DNA of 64,000 nt, from the NCBI RefSeq assembly GCF_041860085.1, contig NZ_CP124747.1:4650001-4714000 (forward strand), written 5' to 3'. Source of the DNA: Schlesneria sp. DSM 10557. Its GTDB lineage: Bacteria > Planctomycetota > Planctomycetia > Planctomycetales > Planctomycetaceae. The position numbers were made by a program, and so were the translations under genes. How positions within the stretch are numbered: position 1 is the stretch's first letter; the number at the start of each line of letters is the position of its first letter. The notes beneath the pieces were generated by a model. It saw only the letters and a program-made list of their open reading frames with translations, was not told the origin of the DNA and made no database searches. Below, one piece after another: positions 1 through 8,494 of this stretch.

Positions 1-1125
1 GATACAGAACAACGCCCCGGTCGATAGACCGTGGTTGATCATCTGCAGCACGCCGCCGCTGATCCCTTCAACGTTCAAGGCAAACAAGCCCAGCATGCAG
101 AAGCCAAGGTGAGCGACCGAACTATAGGCGACTAGTTTCTTAATGTCTGTTTGTGACAGAGCACAGAAGGATCCGTAGATGATGCCAATGGCGGCCATGC
201 TTCCGATCAATGGCAGGCCAGTGTTGAGGCATGCATCGGGCAGCATGGGCAACAAAAGTCGGAGAAAACCGTAGGTTCCAAGCTTGAGGAGGACACCTGC
301 CAGCAGGACCGAACCTGCCGTGGGGGCTTCCACGTGAGCCAGTGGAAGCCACGTATGGAATGGGAACAAGGGGACCTTCACCATGAATCCCGCTGAGATC
401 ATGAGGAACAAGGTGAACTGTGTTGCGGCTGGCAGCGGATTTCGAACGAGAGCCGATGCCAGGTCGGGGATGGAAAACGGGGTGGTCAGACCGGGATTGA
501 GCTGGACCGTCGTCACGACGAGTGAGACAAGCCCGAGCAGCGTGATCAAGCTGCCAGCAAGAGTGTAGACGAAGAACTTCCCTGCGGCGTAACGTCGAAG
601 CGGTCCCCCCCAGATCCCCACGAGGAAGAACAGCGGGATCAGCGTGAACTCGAAGAACACATAGAACAGGATGATGTCGAAAGCGCAGAAGACTCCAATC
701 AGCCCTGTTTCCAGGATAAGCAGGCACGCATAGAACTCGGCAGCACGCTCCTTGATGGCCGTCCAGGAGACGAGCACCGACGAGATGGTCAGAATGGTCG
801 TCAGGACCACCATTGCGGTACTGATTCCATCAAGGCCGAGGAAAAATTCCAGCTTGATGTTGGGGCTATGCGGACCTGCCTGTGACAAATCCAGCCAGGT
901 GTGGCGCTGGACAAGTTGTGGATGAACCGGTCCACGCTCGGAAGAGGGGACTTCCGGCAAGGCCAGAAACTGAGCCGCGACACCCCACGAAACGAAGAAG
1001 GTGACCAGCGTGGCCAGCAAGGCGACCCAGCGAGCGCGTGATGCAGGAGCCTGTGGATCCAGCAGCAGCAACGCCCCGGCAGCGACTGCCGGTATGAAAA
1101 TCATGATCACTAGTAGACTGGACAT
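1..1125 (-). CDS. nuoM: NADH-quinone oxidoreductase subunit M (partial, 3' end outside window)
   Basis: Membrane subunit of complex I, one of the three antiporter-like proton-pumping subunits. The frame is open from an ATG at 1123-1125 to the left edge (375 codons, no stop), so the C-terminal part is missing. Translation by eye gives the family core: several hydrophobic helices, then KVPLFPFHTWLPLAHVEAP, with the conserved Lys and the HTWLP motif, followed by AGVLLKLGTYG and ALSQTDIKKLVAYSSVAHLG, all standard for NuoM/NuoL/MrpD proteins. It starts 13 nt after the nuoL stop and is the last gene of the nuo operon visible here; nuoN would be expected just beyond the edge. The region between about residues 30 and 75 is less hydrophobic and looks like a periplasmic loop. 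Confidence 0.95.
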   Translation of the reverse strand, partial: MSSLLVIMIFIPAVAAGALLLLDPQAPASRARWVALLATLVTFFVSWGVAAQFLALPEVPSSERGPVHPQLVQRHTWLDLSQAGPHSPNIKLEFFLGLDGISTAMVVLTTILTISSVLVSWTAIKERAAEFYACLLILETGLIGVFCAFDIILFYVFFEFTLIPLFFLVGIWGGPLRRYAAGKFFVYTLAGSLITLLGLVSLVVTTVQLNPGLTTPFSIPDLASALVRNPLPAATQFTLFLMISAGFMVKVPLFPFHTWLPLAHVEAPTAGSVLLAGVLLKLGTYGFLRLLLPMLPDACLNTGLPLIGSMAAIGIIYGSFCALSQTDIKKLVAYSSVAHLGFCMLGLFALNVEGISGGVLQMINHGLSTGALFCI

Positions 1126-1138
1126 CGAAAAAACTTCC

Positions 1139-3127
1139 TCACATCGTTGCCGCTAACGCTCTGAGCACCGAGACCAAGCACACTACGAGACCAATCATCA
1201 TGACTGCCCCGTAGTTCTGCACCATGCCGTTCTGGACTGGCCGGATGATGCTTCCCAGCAGGCCGGGAAGAAATCCAAAGCAATCCACCAGCGTATCCAC
1301 TACCCAGCGATCGAAGAGTTCGCAAATGGTGGCGAAAACTCGAAGCGGAGCGGCGATGATTTTGTAACCCAACCAATCGATATAAAGACCTTCCTGTGAG
1401 GCGGCGTAGCCGTAGGAAAGTTTCTGTTTGAGGTTCTCTGCAGTGCGAGGGGAAACAACGTAGAGGAAGTAGGCGATCGCAATGCCGCCGATGGCGAGGA
1501 CAGAACTGATGCCCATCATTAACCAGTTGAGGGCAAAATCGTGCCCCTCTGGAAGACCGGGGGTGTGATGCAGATAGTGGCTGTAAAGGTGTGTTGGTCC
1601 GGTGACGAGACCGATCGCCAGTGCGGCAACAGCGAGAATGGCAAGTGGTCCTGCCATGGCTGGTGGGGCGTCGTGCGGATGATGACCTGCTTCCTCGGGG
1701 AACTTCTCTTCGCCCCAGAAGGTCATGAAGTAGGCGCGGAATGTATAGAACGCAGTCATCAGGGAGGTCAGCAACGCGACACCGAGAATGATGCGGTAAT
1801 AGCCGGGGTTTCGGCCGTGGCTTGAAGCCGAGGCCAGAACCGCCAGGATCTCGTCCTTACTCCAGAAACCGGACAGCAGGGGGACACCGGCGAGAGCGAG
1901 TGCACCTGCGAGAAAGGCCCAGTGGGTAATGGGCAGGGCCTTACGCAAGCCGCTGAAGCGCCGCATATCGATAATGTCGCCCATCGCGTGCATGACCGAA
2001 CCTGCTGAGAGGAACAGGACAGCTTTGAAGAACGCGTGTGTGAACATATGGAACATGGCATAAGTGACAGCATGAATCGCCAGGTCTTCGCTACTGCCGG
2101 CAGCACCCAGAGACATGAACATATAACCGAGCTGACTGACCGTGGAGTACGCGAGGACGCGTTTCAGGTCGTATTGAGTCAGTGCGGTGATCGCAGCAAT
2201 CAAAGCCGTTGCGGCACCGATTCCTGAGATACCCATTTGGATGTAGGGGGCATGAACGAAGAACGGAGTACAGCGTGCGACAAGGTAAACGCCTGCGGTG
2301 ACCATGGTGGCGGCGTGGATGAGTGCCGAAACAGGAGTCGGACCTTCCATCGCGTCGGGAAGCCACACTTGCAGTGGGAACTGAGCCGACTTACCAACGG
2401 CTCCGACGAACAGCAACAGGCAAATCCAATGGAAGACCTCTGGCTGGGATTTCAGAACTTCGTTGATCAGATCAGGCGACTCGAACAGCGCGATGAAATC
2501 GAGAGTGCCAAAGGTTTGCCAGATCAGGAACATTGCCAGCAGGAAACCGAAGTCGCCGATACGGTTAACGACGAAGGCTTTCTTGGCTGCCGCGGCGGCA
2601 CTGGGTTTGTGAAACCAGAAGCCAATCAACAGATAACTGCAAAGGCCCACTGCTTCCCAGAACACGAACATCAGCAGAAAATTGCTGGCGAGGACGAGCA
2701 TGCACATCGAGAAGACGAACAATGACATCGCGGCGAAAAAGCGGGGATAGCCGGGATCACCCTTCATGTAGCTGCTGGCGAAGATCGCAACCAGCAGACT
2801 GACCGACGTCACCATGGCAAGCATCAGAGCCGACATGGCATCGGCGCGAAGCGTGACGGGAACATCGAGCGTTCCGACCTGGATCCATTGGTAGATGAAG
2901 GTCGTGATGGAATGGCTCGCCTCGTGTGCATCGTGTCCAAACCCCTGCGGCACTACGGCCAGCAGAAGATAGAGCGATGACAGGAAGGAGACCGTCAATC
3001 CGAGCACCAGAGGTCGGTGCGCGTATTGTCGGCGGACCACCTGCCCTACCAGCACAATCCACAGGCACGCCAGCAATGGGGCGGCCGGAATCAGCCAGAG
3101 CACGTTTTCTTGCAACCAGTTCGTCAC
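1139..3127 (-). CDS. nuoL: NADH-quinone oxidoreductase subunit L
   Basis: Distal proton-pumping membrane subunit of complex I, 662 aa, in the normal size range. It starts at a GTG (3125-3127). The N-terminal half carries the antiporter signature: FVFWEAVGLCSYLLIGFW (residues about 153-170), then AQFPLQVWLPDAMEGPTPVSALIHAATMV-type sequence and the helix containing TQYDLKRVLAYSTVSQLGYM. The C-terminal 150 residues contain the linker to the amphipathic lateral helix, with YGYAASQEGLYIDW, and a final transmembrane anchor. About 14-16 hydrophobic segments are visible. It lies between nuoK (139 nt upstream) and nuoM (13 nt downstream). Nothing is out of the ordinary apart from the GTG start. Confidence 0.96.
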   Translation of the reverse strand: MTNWLQENVLWLIPAAPLLACLWIVLVGQVVRRQYAHRPLVLGLTVSFLSSLYLLLAVVPQGFGHDAHEASHSITTFIYQWIQVGTLDVPVTLRADAMSALMLAMVTSVSLLVAIFASSYMKGDPGYPRFFAAMSLFVFSMCMLVLASNFLLMFVFWEAVGLCSYLLIGFWFHKPSAAAAAKKAFVVNRIGDFGFLLAMFLIWQTFGTLDFIALFESPDLINEVLKSQPEVFHWICLLLFVGAVGKSAQFPLQVWLPDAMEGPTPVSALIHAATMVTAGVYLVARCTPFFVHAPYIQMGISGIGAATALIAAITALTQYDLKRVLAYSTVSQLGYMFMSLGAAGSSEDLAIHAVTYAMFHMFTHAFFKAVLFLSAGSVMHAMGDIIDMRRFSGLRKALPITHWAFLAGALALAGVPLLSGFWSKDEILAVLASASSHGRNPGYYRIILGVALLTSLMTAFYTFRAYFMTFWGEEKFPEEAGHHPHDAPPAMAGPLAILAVAALAIGLVTGPTHLYSHYLHHTPGLPEGHDFALNWLMMGISSVLAIGGIAIAYFLYVVSPRTAENLKQKLSYGYAASQEGLYIDWLGYKIIAAPLRVFATICELFDRWVVDTLVDCFGFLPGLLGSIIRPVQNGMVQNYGAVMMIGLVVCLVSVLRALAATM

Positions 3128-3266
3128 GTTGAACTCCGCGTTTTCATTCGCATTAAAACTTAAAATCTGGCGAGCCGGATTTCTTTATGTTCCCGATTCG
3201 GTGTGCATCGTCCATCGGGGTGGTGGGTAGGTCGAGTCACCTCAGCGAGGCCAGTTCCTGTCGAGA

Positions 3267-3707
3267 TCAGGTCCTGGCGTGAGTGCCGGTTGGCGTTTTT
3301 GGCATTCGCCCAGCAGGTGTCAGGTGAGGCAAATCCAGGTTCGGGTCTGGTGTCACAGGTGCTTGAGGAGCAGGTGGGGCCGTAAAGACCGGCAAGTCCT
3401 CTTCACCCAGCTTGCCCCAAAGATTGACGTCCAGGGATTTCCGGCGCTGATAAAGTGAGAGGATCATGGCGAGGGCGAGGCCTGCTTCACACGCAGCGAT
3501 CGTTAGCACGAAGATCGTAAAGACATCCCCTTGCGGGTTGCCATGGTAGCGGCTGAATGCGGTGAGGTTGATCGAAACTCCGTGCAGCATGAGTTCTGCA
3601 GAGAGCATAATCAGAATGAGATTCCGGCGCGTGAGGAAGCCGATCATTCCCAGAATGAACAGGATCGCGCCGATAACAAGTTGGCTTTCCAGAGCGGTGG
3701 CAGTCAT
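3267..3707 (-). CDS. nuoK: NADH-quinone oxidoreductase subunit K with C-terminal extension
   Basis: Small three-helix membrane subunit of complex I. Residues 1-100 match the family closely: GAILFILGMIGFLTRRNLI, then MLSAELMLHGVSINL with the membrane-buried Glu, then FTIFVLTIAACEAGLALAMILSLY with the second conserved Glu. The family is normally about 100 aa; this protein is 146 aa because of a hydrophilic, Pro/Thr-rich tail of about 42 residues. The start codon overlaps the nuoJ stop (ATGA), which implies translational coupling. The tail has no hydrophobic segment and would lie on one face of the membrane after the third helix. No frameshift is evident: the tail stays in frame to a TGA and the next gene starts 139 nt later. 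Confidence 0.95.
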   Translation of the reverse strand: MTATALESQLVIGAILFILGMIGFLTRRNLILIMLSAELMLHGVSINLTAFSRYHGNPQGDVFTIFVLTIAACEAGLALAMILSLYQRRKSLDVNLWGKLGEEDLPVFTAPPAPQAPVTPDPNLDLPHLTPAGRMPKTPTGTHART

Positions 3708-4453
3708 AGTGTTCCCTGAGACTTTCGTGGCGCAATAGCGATGGCCCCAATGGTGGCAATCAGCAAAACTGTTCCAGCCATCTCGACGGCGTACAGGTAA
3801 TCTCCAAACAGCGAGCGACCCAGCACACGCAACGAACCAATTTCGTGCGGATTGTCTACAGGTGCCTGGCTGAGTGGATTTGGGTGAAGTGCTTCAGGAA
3901 CAGCAATGAACCGCCCCTGTTCTGCAGTAACGTTCTTGACCTTCCAATCCTGGAGCGAGAACAGGAGGGCGCCTAACAGGATGAAAGCACCCAGTGATGC
4001 AAAGGCGGGCTGACTCGGGTTGAGATCATAACTGGAGTCGGCACCAGACTGATTCGCGAGCATGATGACGAAGAGGAAGACGACGATGATCGCACCGGCG
4101 TAGACAATAATCGTGGAGGCCGCGAGAAACGGCGCCGAACTGAGCACGAATAATCCGCAGACCGCCATCGTCGTGAGCGCAAACCAGAGGGCCGAGTAGA
4201 CCGGATTCGGATCTGTGACCATCAGACCCGCAGCAATCACTGCGGATGAGGCAAACAGATAGAAGAGAACGTTCCGGACCACATCCCCTGCGGGAGGCAG
4301 CAGCATCTGCTGAAGCATGAGGAGTGCAGCAAGTGCGGCAAGCCCGCCGAGGATCCGCGGTCGCTGTCTACCTGCGGGCATCAACCCCCAAACGGAGAGC
4401 CACCCCAAACCCAGGGGGATCAGCAGCAATCCGTTGTTGTCGTTCCATTCCAT
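3704..4453 (-). CDS. nuoJ: NADH-quinone oxidoreductase subunit J
   Basis: Membrane subunit of complex I, 249 aa from the chosen start. The open frame extends upstream to 4537, but the ATG at 4451-4453 follows GGGAAGAG at good spacing and gives a normal N-terminus. Conserved features: a first helix pair, then VTDPNPVYSALWFALTTMAV and LAASTIIVYAGAIIVVFLFVIML, the latter being the pi-bulge helix (TM3) of the NuoJ/ND6 family. About 70 extra residues of mostly hydrophilic loop (about 170-215) precede the last helix, longer than in E. coli. It overlaps nuoK by four bases and follows nuoI after 131 nt. Confidence 0.93.
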   Translation of the reverse strand: MEWNDNNGLLLIPLGLGWLSVWGLMPAGRQRPRILGGLAALAALLMLQQMLLPPAGDVVRNVLFYLFASSAVIAAGLMVTDPNPVYSALWFALTTMAVCGLFVLSSAPFLAASTIIVYAGAIIVVFLFVIMLANQSGADSSYDLNPSQPAFASLGAFILLGALLFSLQDWKVKNVTAEQGRFIAVPEALHPNPLSQAPVDNPHEIGSLRVLGRSLFGDYLYAVEMAGTVLLIATIGAIAIAPRKSQGTL

Positions 4454-4584
4454 CTCGATCTCTTCCCTATTGCAATTCAGCAGAAGGATACTGGCTTTGA
4501 TTACCGCCGGGTCGTCCAGTTGCCTGAAAGTTGTCACCGGACTGCATTCAGAAGAATGCTTGTATCACATTCGTGCAGGATTCT

Positions 4585-5232
4585 TTACTTGATGACCCCT
4601 GCCGACTCGGCCTTCGCGGCGCGGTCGTCAGGTCGAACTTCGGTTGCGGGGCCGAGGGTGGGAAGTTCGCTGAAGTCGCTGGCGTGCCCCAGCTTCCCTT
4701 TGTGCGTTCGAATTGGGTCTCGTCCCGAATCCTTCGTCTGGTCGAAGACGCTCAGCAGCTTTTCTTTGTCGAACAGCATTTCCTGTCGCGTCATACCGGT
4801 CAGGTCGAAGATGTTCGTCAATTCAATCGAATCAACCGGGCAGGCCTCTTCGCACATCCCGCAGTAGATACACTTCAGTTCGTCGATGACGAACGACTTG
4901 GGGAACTTGTCCCGGTCTGCCCAGTTGGGATCGTCCTTAGGAGCATCCTGAGCGACGATCTCGATGCAGCGAGCCGGACAGGCCGTGGCGCACATCATAC
5001 ATGCAACGCACTTAACTCGCCCCTTGTCATCCCGGTTCAGACGATGAACACCCCGGTAGTGTAACGGGAGGTTTGGCTTCTGTTCAGGATAGAATTCGGT
5101 AATTGGATTAAAGTCGACAACGTGCTGACCTGTTGTCCGCAGGCCACTGACAACCGCGGGAAGATACGTCGATTCCCAAAAATTCATCGACGGTTCTTCA
5201 ACCCACTCGATGTCCTTCGGATCAATTGGCAT
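4585..5232 (-). CDS. nuoI: NADH-quinone oxidoreductase subunit I
   Basis: Peripheral-arm subunit with two [4Fe-4S] clusters (N6a, N6b) that pass electrons toward NuoB. It has 215 aa. Cluster ligands are visible as C75-x2-C78-x2-C81-x3-C85 and C121-x2-C124-x2-C127-x3-C131, each followed by Pro as in ferredoxin folds. The N-terminus lacks a transmembrane segment but contains the amphipathic stretch that contacts NuoH. A ribosome-binding site GAGGAA precedes the ATG. The C-terminal 45 residues are charged and variable. It sits between nuoH (116 nt upstream) and nuoJ. Confidence 0.96.
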   Translation of the reverse strand: MPIDPKDIEWVEEPSMNFWESTYLPAVVSGLRTTGQHVVDFNPITEFYPEQKPNLPLHYRGVHRLNRDDKGRVKCVACMMCATACPARCIEIVAQDAPKDDPNWADRDKFPKSFVIDELKCIYCGMCEEACPVDSIELTNIFDLTGMTRQEMLFDKEKLLSVFDQTKDSGRDPIRTHKGKLGHASDFSELPTLGPATEVRPDDRAAKAESAGVIK

Positions 5233-5348
5233 GGTCGTTCCTCGTTCTTTCCGCGCCGGCGTGTGCCGGAAAATCTCTTCGTGATCTCACACCGTAGTGG
5301 GCCACGTCTGTTAATTCGGTTCGTCTTGTCCTGATCTTGCTCGGTCTA

Positions 5349-6569
5349 TCAATGGGCCGGTGCATGATGGGCATGCCCGTGCGGTTCGGGGACAGTGTCG
5401 ACAACCCGGCGAGCGAAGGGCCGAGTGGCTTGCGTGCCAATCAAACCCGCACCCAGGAACAAGCCGGCTGACATCGGCAGGAGCCACCAGGGATTCAATT
5501 GAAACTGCTTTACGAGCATGACGCAGACGACGTTCAATGTGGCCAGTGGGATCAGCACTTTCCAGGCAAGTCCCATCAGCTGGTCGAACCGGAATCGAGG
5601 AATCGTCCAGCGAAGCATTTGAATCACGATGATGAAGGCGAATGACTTCGTCAGCAGGACGAGTACTTTCACCAGTGTCGACCCGAGATAGTTGCTGTTG
5701 GCTTCTGCGATGAAGGGAAAATGCCAGCCGCCGAAGAACAGGATGCTCGTCAGGAAGCTGATTGTGATCACGTGCGTGTATTCGCCGAGGAAGAAGAGTC
5801 CCCACTTCATTGCGCTATATTCTGTGTGCCATCCCCCCACCAGTTCCTGTTCGCATTCGGAAAGGTCGAAGGGAAGTCGTTGTGCTTCTGCCATCGCGGC
5901 CACGAAGAAAATCACGCAGGCCAGGGGTTGATACCAGAAGTACCATCCGAGGACGCCAGTGTTGGCCTGATTCAGCAGAATCTTTTCCACGTTCATCGAC
6001 CCCGTCAGCATCGCCAGTCCGACGACAGAGAGACCGAGCGGAATTTCATAGCTGACCACCTGGGCACTGGCTCGCATGGCGCCGAGTGCACTGTATTTGT
6101 TATTCGATGCCCATCCCCCGAGGATGACGCCATACACGGCGAGACTGGAAACGGCGAAGATGAAGACGAGTCCCAGGTCCACCCCCGGAGCGATGATGAA
6201 TGGGAACTGCCCATCGGTGGGGGTCAGGTTCGACGGGACGGGACCGAAGGGAACGACCGCGAAAGCCAGCATCGTGGTGAAAACAGAGATACCGGGGGCC
6301 AGAACGTAAAGGAACTTGTCGACATGCCCGGGGATCACATCTTCCTTCAGCAGCAGCTTCAACATGTCTGCGACTGGCTGGAACAATCCCCATGGTCCGA
6401 CCCGATTCGGCCCGACACGGTCTTGCATCCATGCGGACAGCTTGCGTTCCAGGAGAATCAGATACGAGCAAACCCCCAGATTCACCTGCAGCACGATGAC
6501 GATTGTCAGCAACGGCATGATGAATGGGCGAGCCCATTCCGGAAACCAGTTAATCAGTTGTTCAAGCAT
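5349..6569 (-). CDS. nuoH: NADH-quinone oxidoreductase subunit H
   Basis: Membrane subunit of complex I that joins the peripheral arm and forms much of the ubiquinone/menaquinone access tunnel. It has 406 aa and about eight hydrophobic helices. The family signatures are ERKLSAWMQDRVGPNRVGPWGLFQPVAD near residue 45 and RLPFDLSECEQELVGGWHTEYSAMKWGLFFLGEY around residue 235, the acidic loop next to the quinone site. The last 25 residues form a His/Ala-rich hydrophilic tail. Start ATG at 6569; nuoG ends 183 nt upstream, the widest gap in the operon. Confidence 0.96.
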   Translation of the reverse strand: MLEQLINWFPEWARPFIMPLLTIVIVLQVNLGVCSYLILLERKLSAWMQDRVGPNRVGPWGLFQPVADMLKLLLKEDVIPGHVDKFLYVLAPGISVFTTMLAFAVVPFGPVPSNLTPTDGQFPFIIAPGVDLGLVFIFAVSSLAVYGVILGGWASNNKYSALGAMRASAQVVSYEIPLGLSVVGLAMLTGSMNVEKILLNQANTGVLGWYFWYQPLACVIFFVAAMAEAQRLPFDLSECEQELVGGWHTEYSAMKWGLFFLGEYTHVITISFLTSILFFGGWHFPFIAEANSNYLGSTLVKVLVLLTKSFAFIIVIQMLRWTIPRFRFDQLMGLAWKVLIPLATLNVVCVMLVKQFQLNPWWLLPMSAGLFLGAGLIGTQATRPFARRVVDTVPEPHGHAHHAPAH

Positions 6570-6752
6570 GACGCAGGTCGACTCTTTAGTTGACGCTCAT
6601 CCTCATCATGAGGGCGAGATGAGCGAAATTTGTGGTAAAGCTTCGAAGGACACCATCAGGTCATCCCCTCTGTCTCGTAGCGGAAGAGCGTTTTCCACAC
6701 GTCCTTCGGGGTGCTGCGGGAGGATCGCTTCCTCCGACGTTCTCGTAAGGAT
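6570..6752. repeat. nuoG-nuoH spacer with a small palindrome
   Basis: This 183-nt spacer has no convincing gene. It contains the palindrome CCTCATCATGAGG (6601-6613), flanked by outer CTCATC/GATGAG arms, which could fold as a small mRNA hairpin between nuoG and nuoH. It has no T-run, so it does not look like a terminator. A role in mRNA processing or stability is only inference. Confidence 0.35.
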
Positions 6753-8429
6753 TTACTTGACTTCCTGCAGATCCGCAACAGGAGCGGGTGAGTCCAGCAT
6801 AACACCTTGTTCACCAAGTACACCTACACTCAAAGCTTGCAGTGCAGGGATCTCTGCCGCGATTTCCTTCCGCAAGCTGTCAGCGTGAAACAATTCCTTG
6901 CGGCCCAGCAACTCCAGGAGGATTCGGCCATCCGGACGAGATCCATCGGGACCTCGCAGACCGCGATGAATGGCCTGGGCGAGTCCTTTGTGGTTGATGA
7001 ATGTTCCCTCTTTCTCGGCCCACGCACCCCCTGGCAGGAGGAAATGAGCCTTGTCGCTTGCGGAGCTGGAGAGCAGATCCTGCACAACGAGCAGCGAAAG
7101 TTTGTCGAGTACGCTGACGTCGGAATCGCTGATTGAGCCTTCCGGATCACCGCCCAGAACATACAGCGACTTAACTTCGCCACCCTGGACTTGTTTCAGC
7201 AGCGTCGAGAATGGAATGACTTCGCCCTGGAAGTGCTTGAGTACGGCTTCCACCCCGAGTCGGTTCGGACACTTCTCAGCCCGGATCGTGAACTTGGCGG
7301 GAGAGACAGCGTTGCCGTGGACGTCCTTTGGATAGTGGTCGTCTTCGCCTACGACTCGGACCGGACCGAGCGTCAAACGAGCGTTCGGATGCTGCTGTCG
7401 GGCGAACTTGGCGAGCAGGTAAGCCTCTTCGACAGTCGCCCAGGGAGAGATGGAAACTGCGAAAACTTCTGACTTCTTGGTGGCCAGACTGGCGATCGTG
7501 GACTGAAGTGCGGACAGCACTTGATCCCAGTCGTTCGAGACGGTCTTTCCGCCAGAACGATGTTCTGGTGTCGACAGGCGACGATCGGAATGGATGTACT
7601 TCCATCCGAACCGTCCTTCGTCACACATGAAGCTGCCTTGAGACTTGGGATTTTCACGTGGCTTCAAGCGGTAGAGGACATCGTCGTTTTGATCGACGGT
7701 GATGCTGCAACCCGTGCTGCAGTTAGGACAGACGCTGTTCTTGGATTTCAGCCACCAGACGCGTTGCTGGTAGAGGAAGTCCTTGCTGCACAGAGCCCCG
7801 ACCGGACAGAGGTCGACAACGTTTCCTGCGAGTTTGTTGTTACACGGTTCGCCCGGGAAGATATCGATCTCTTCATGCGTGCCGCGGCTGATGACCTGCA
7901 TTTCGGCCGTTCCGCTGATCTCGCGGGTAAACCGAACGCAGCGGGTGCACATGATGCAGCGATCGGTGAACAGCGTGATCTGATCGCCGATATAGTCCTT
8001 GTCCGGCTTAATGTTCTTTGGTTCCTGCAGACGGCTGTAGCCACGCCCGTAGGTGTAGCTGTAGTCCTGCAGACCGCATTCGCCGGCCTGATCACAGACA
8101 GGGCAGTCGAGCGGGTGGTTCAGCAGCAGGTACTCAAGTGTCGCCTTCTGTGCAGCGAGCACCTTCTCGCTGTTCGAGACGATGACGGTGCCGTCTTTGA
8201 CCGGAGTTTGGCAGCCGGGCGAGAGTTTTGGCTGCATGACGATGGTGCCGTCAGGCTTTTTCTCTCCGACTTCCACCAGACACATGCGGCAACTGGCCAC
8301 GACGGAAAGGTCATGGTGCCAGCAGTAACTCGGAATGGTATCCCCTGCCCGCTCAGCCGCTTGAATGCAGTTAAGCTTCTCGGAAGAGCCAATCTCGACA
8401 GGCTTATTATTGACGATGACGGTAGGCAT
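6753..8429 (-). CDS. nuoG: NADH-quinone oxidoreductase subunit G, short form with N7-type cysteines
   Basis: Iron-sulfur subunit of complex I (558 aa; E. coli NuoG is 908 aa). Ligand sets visible in order: [2Fe-2S] N1b C36, C47, C50, C73; [4Fe-4S] N5 H105, C109, C112, C118; [4Fe-4S] N4 C158, C161, C164, C208; and an N7-type set C234-x2-C237-x3-C241-x27-C269. The C-terminal molybdopterin-oxidoreductase-like part is shortened to about 285 residues and cannot bind a complete molybdopterin cofactor. The ending is a clean TAA with no homologous continuation in the 183-nt spacer, so a short family form is more likely than a recent truncation. It lies 65 nt after nuoF. Confidence 0.93.
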   Translation of the reverse strand: MPTVIVNNKPVEIGSSEKLNCIQAAERAGDTIPSYCWHHDLSVVASCRMCLVEVGEKKPDGTIVMQPKLSPGCQTPVKDGTVIVSNSEKVLAAQKATLEYLLLNHPLDCPVCDQAGECGLQDYSYTYGRGYSRLQEPKNIKPDKDYIGDQITLFTDRCIMCTRCVRFTREISGTAEMQVISRGTHEEIDIFPGEPCNNKLAGNVVDLCPVGALCSKDFLYQQRVWWLKSKNSVCPNCSTGCSITVDQNDDVLYRLKPRENPKSQGSFMCDEGRFGWKYIHSDRRLSTPEHRSGGKTVSNDWDQVLSALQSTIASLATKKSEVFAVSISPWATVEEAYLLAKFARQQHPNARLTLGPVRVVGEDDHYPKDVHGNAVSPAKFTIRAEKCPNRLGVEAVLKHFQGEVIPFSTLLKQVQGGEVKSLYVLGGDPEGSISDSDVSVLDKLSLLVVQDLLSSSASDKAHFLLPGGAWAEKEGTFINHKGLAQAIHRGLRGPDGSRPDGRILLELLGRKELFHADSLRKEIAAEIPALQALSVGVLGEQGVMLDSPAPVADLQEVK

Positions 8430-8494
8430 GGGAAATTAGTAGATTATCGCTAGTGTTAGGAAACTCTGTCGCGTCGAACCGACCATTTCACGAC

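Noticed and set aside
2237-2725. 162-codon plus-strand frame
   Set aside because: Lies wholly inside nuoL in the opposite strand; charged, no motif, no ribosome-binding site. A shadow of nuoL.
5721-6593. 290-codon plus-strand frame
   Set aside because: Antisense to nuoH; rich in His/Gln/Asp/Arg as the complement of hydrophobic codons. Shadow.
6753-6760. Frameshift as the cause of the short NuoG
   Set aside because: The 183-nt spacer after the stop does not continue a NuoG-like sequence in any frame I could read, so a short natural form is more likely.
7521-8453. 310-codon plus-strand frame
   Set aside because: Antisense to nuoG with all its Fe-S ligands on the other strand. Shadow.
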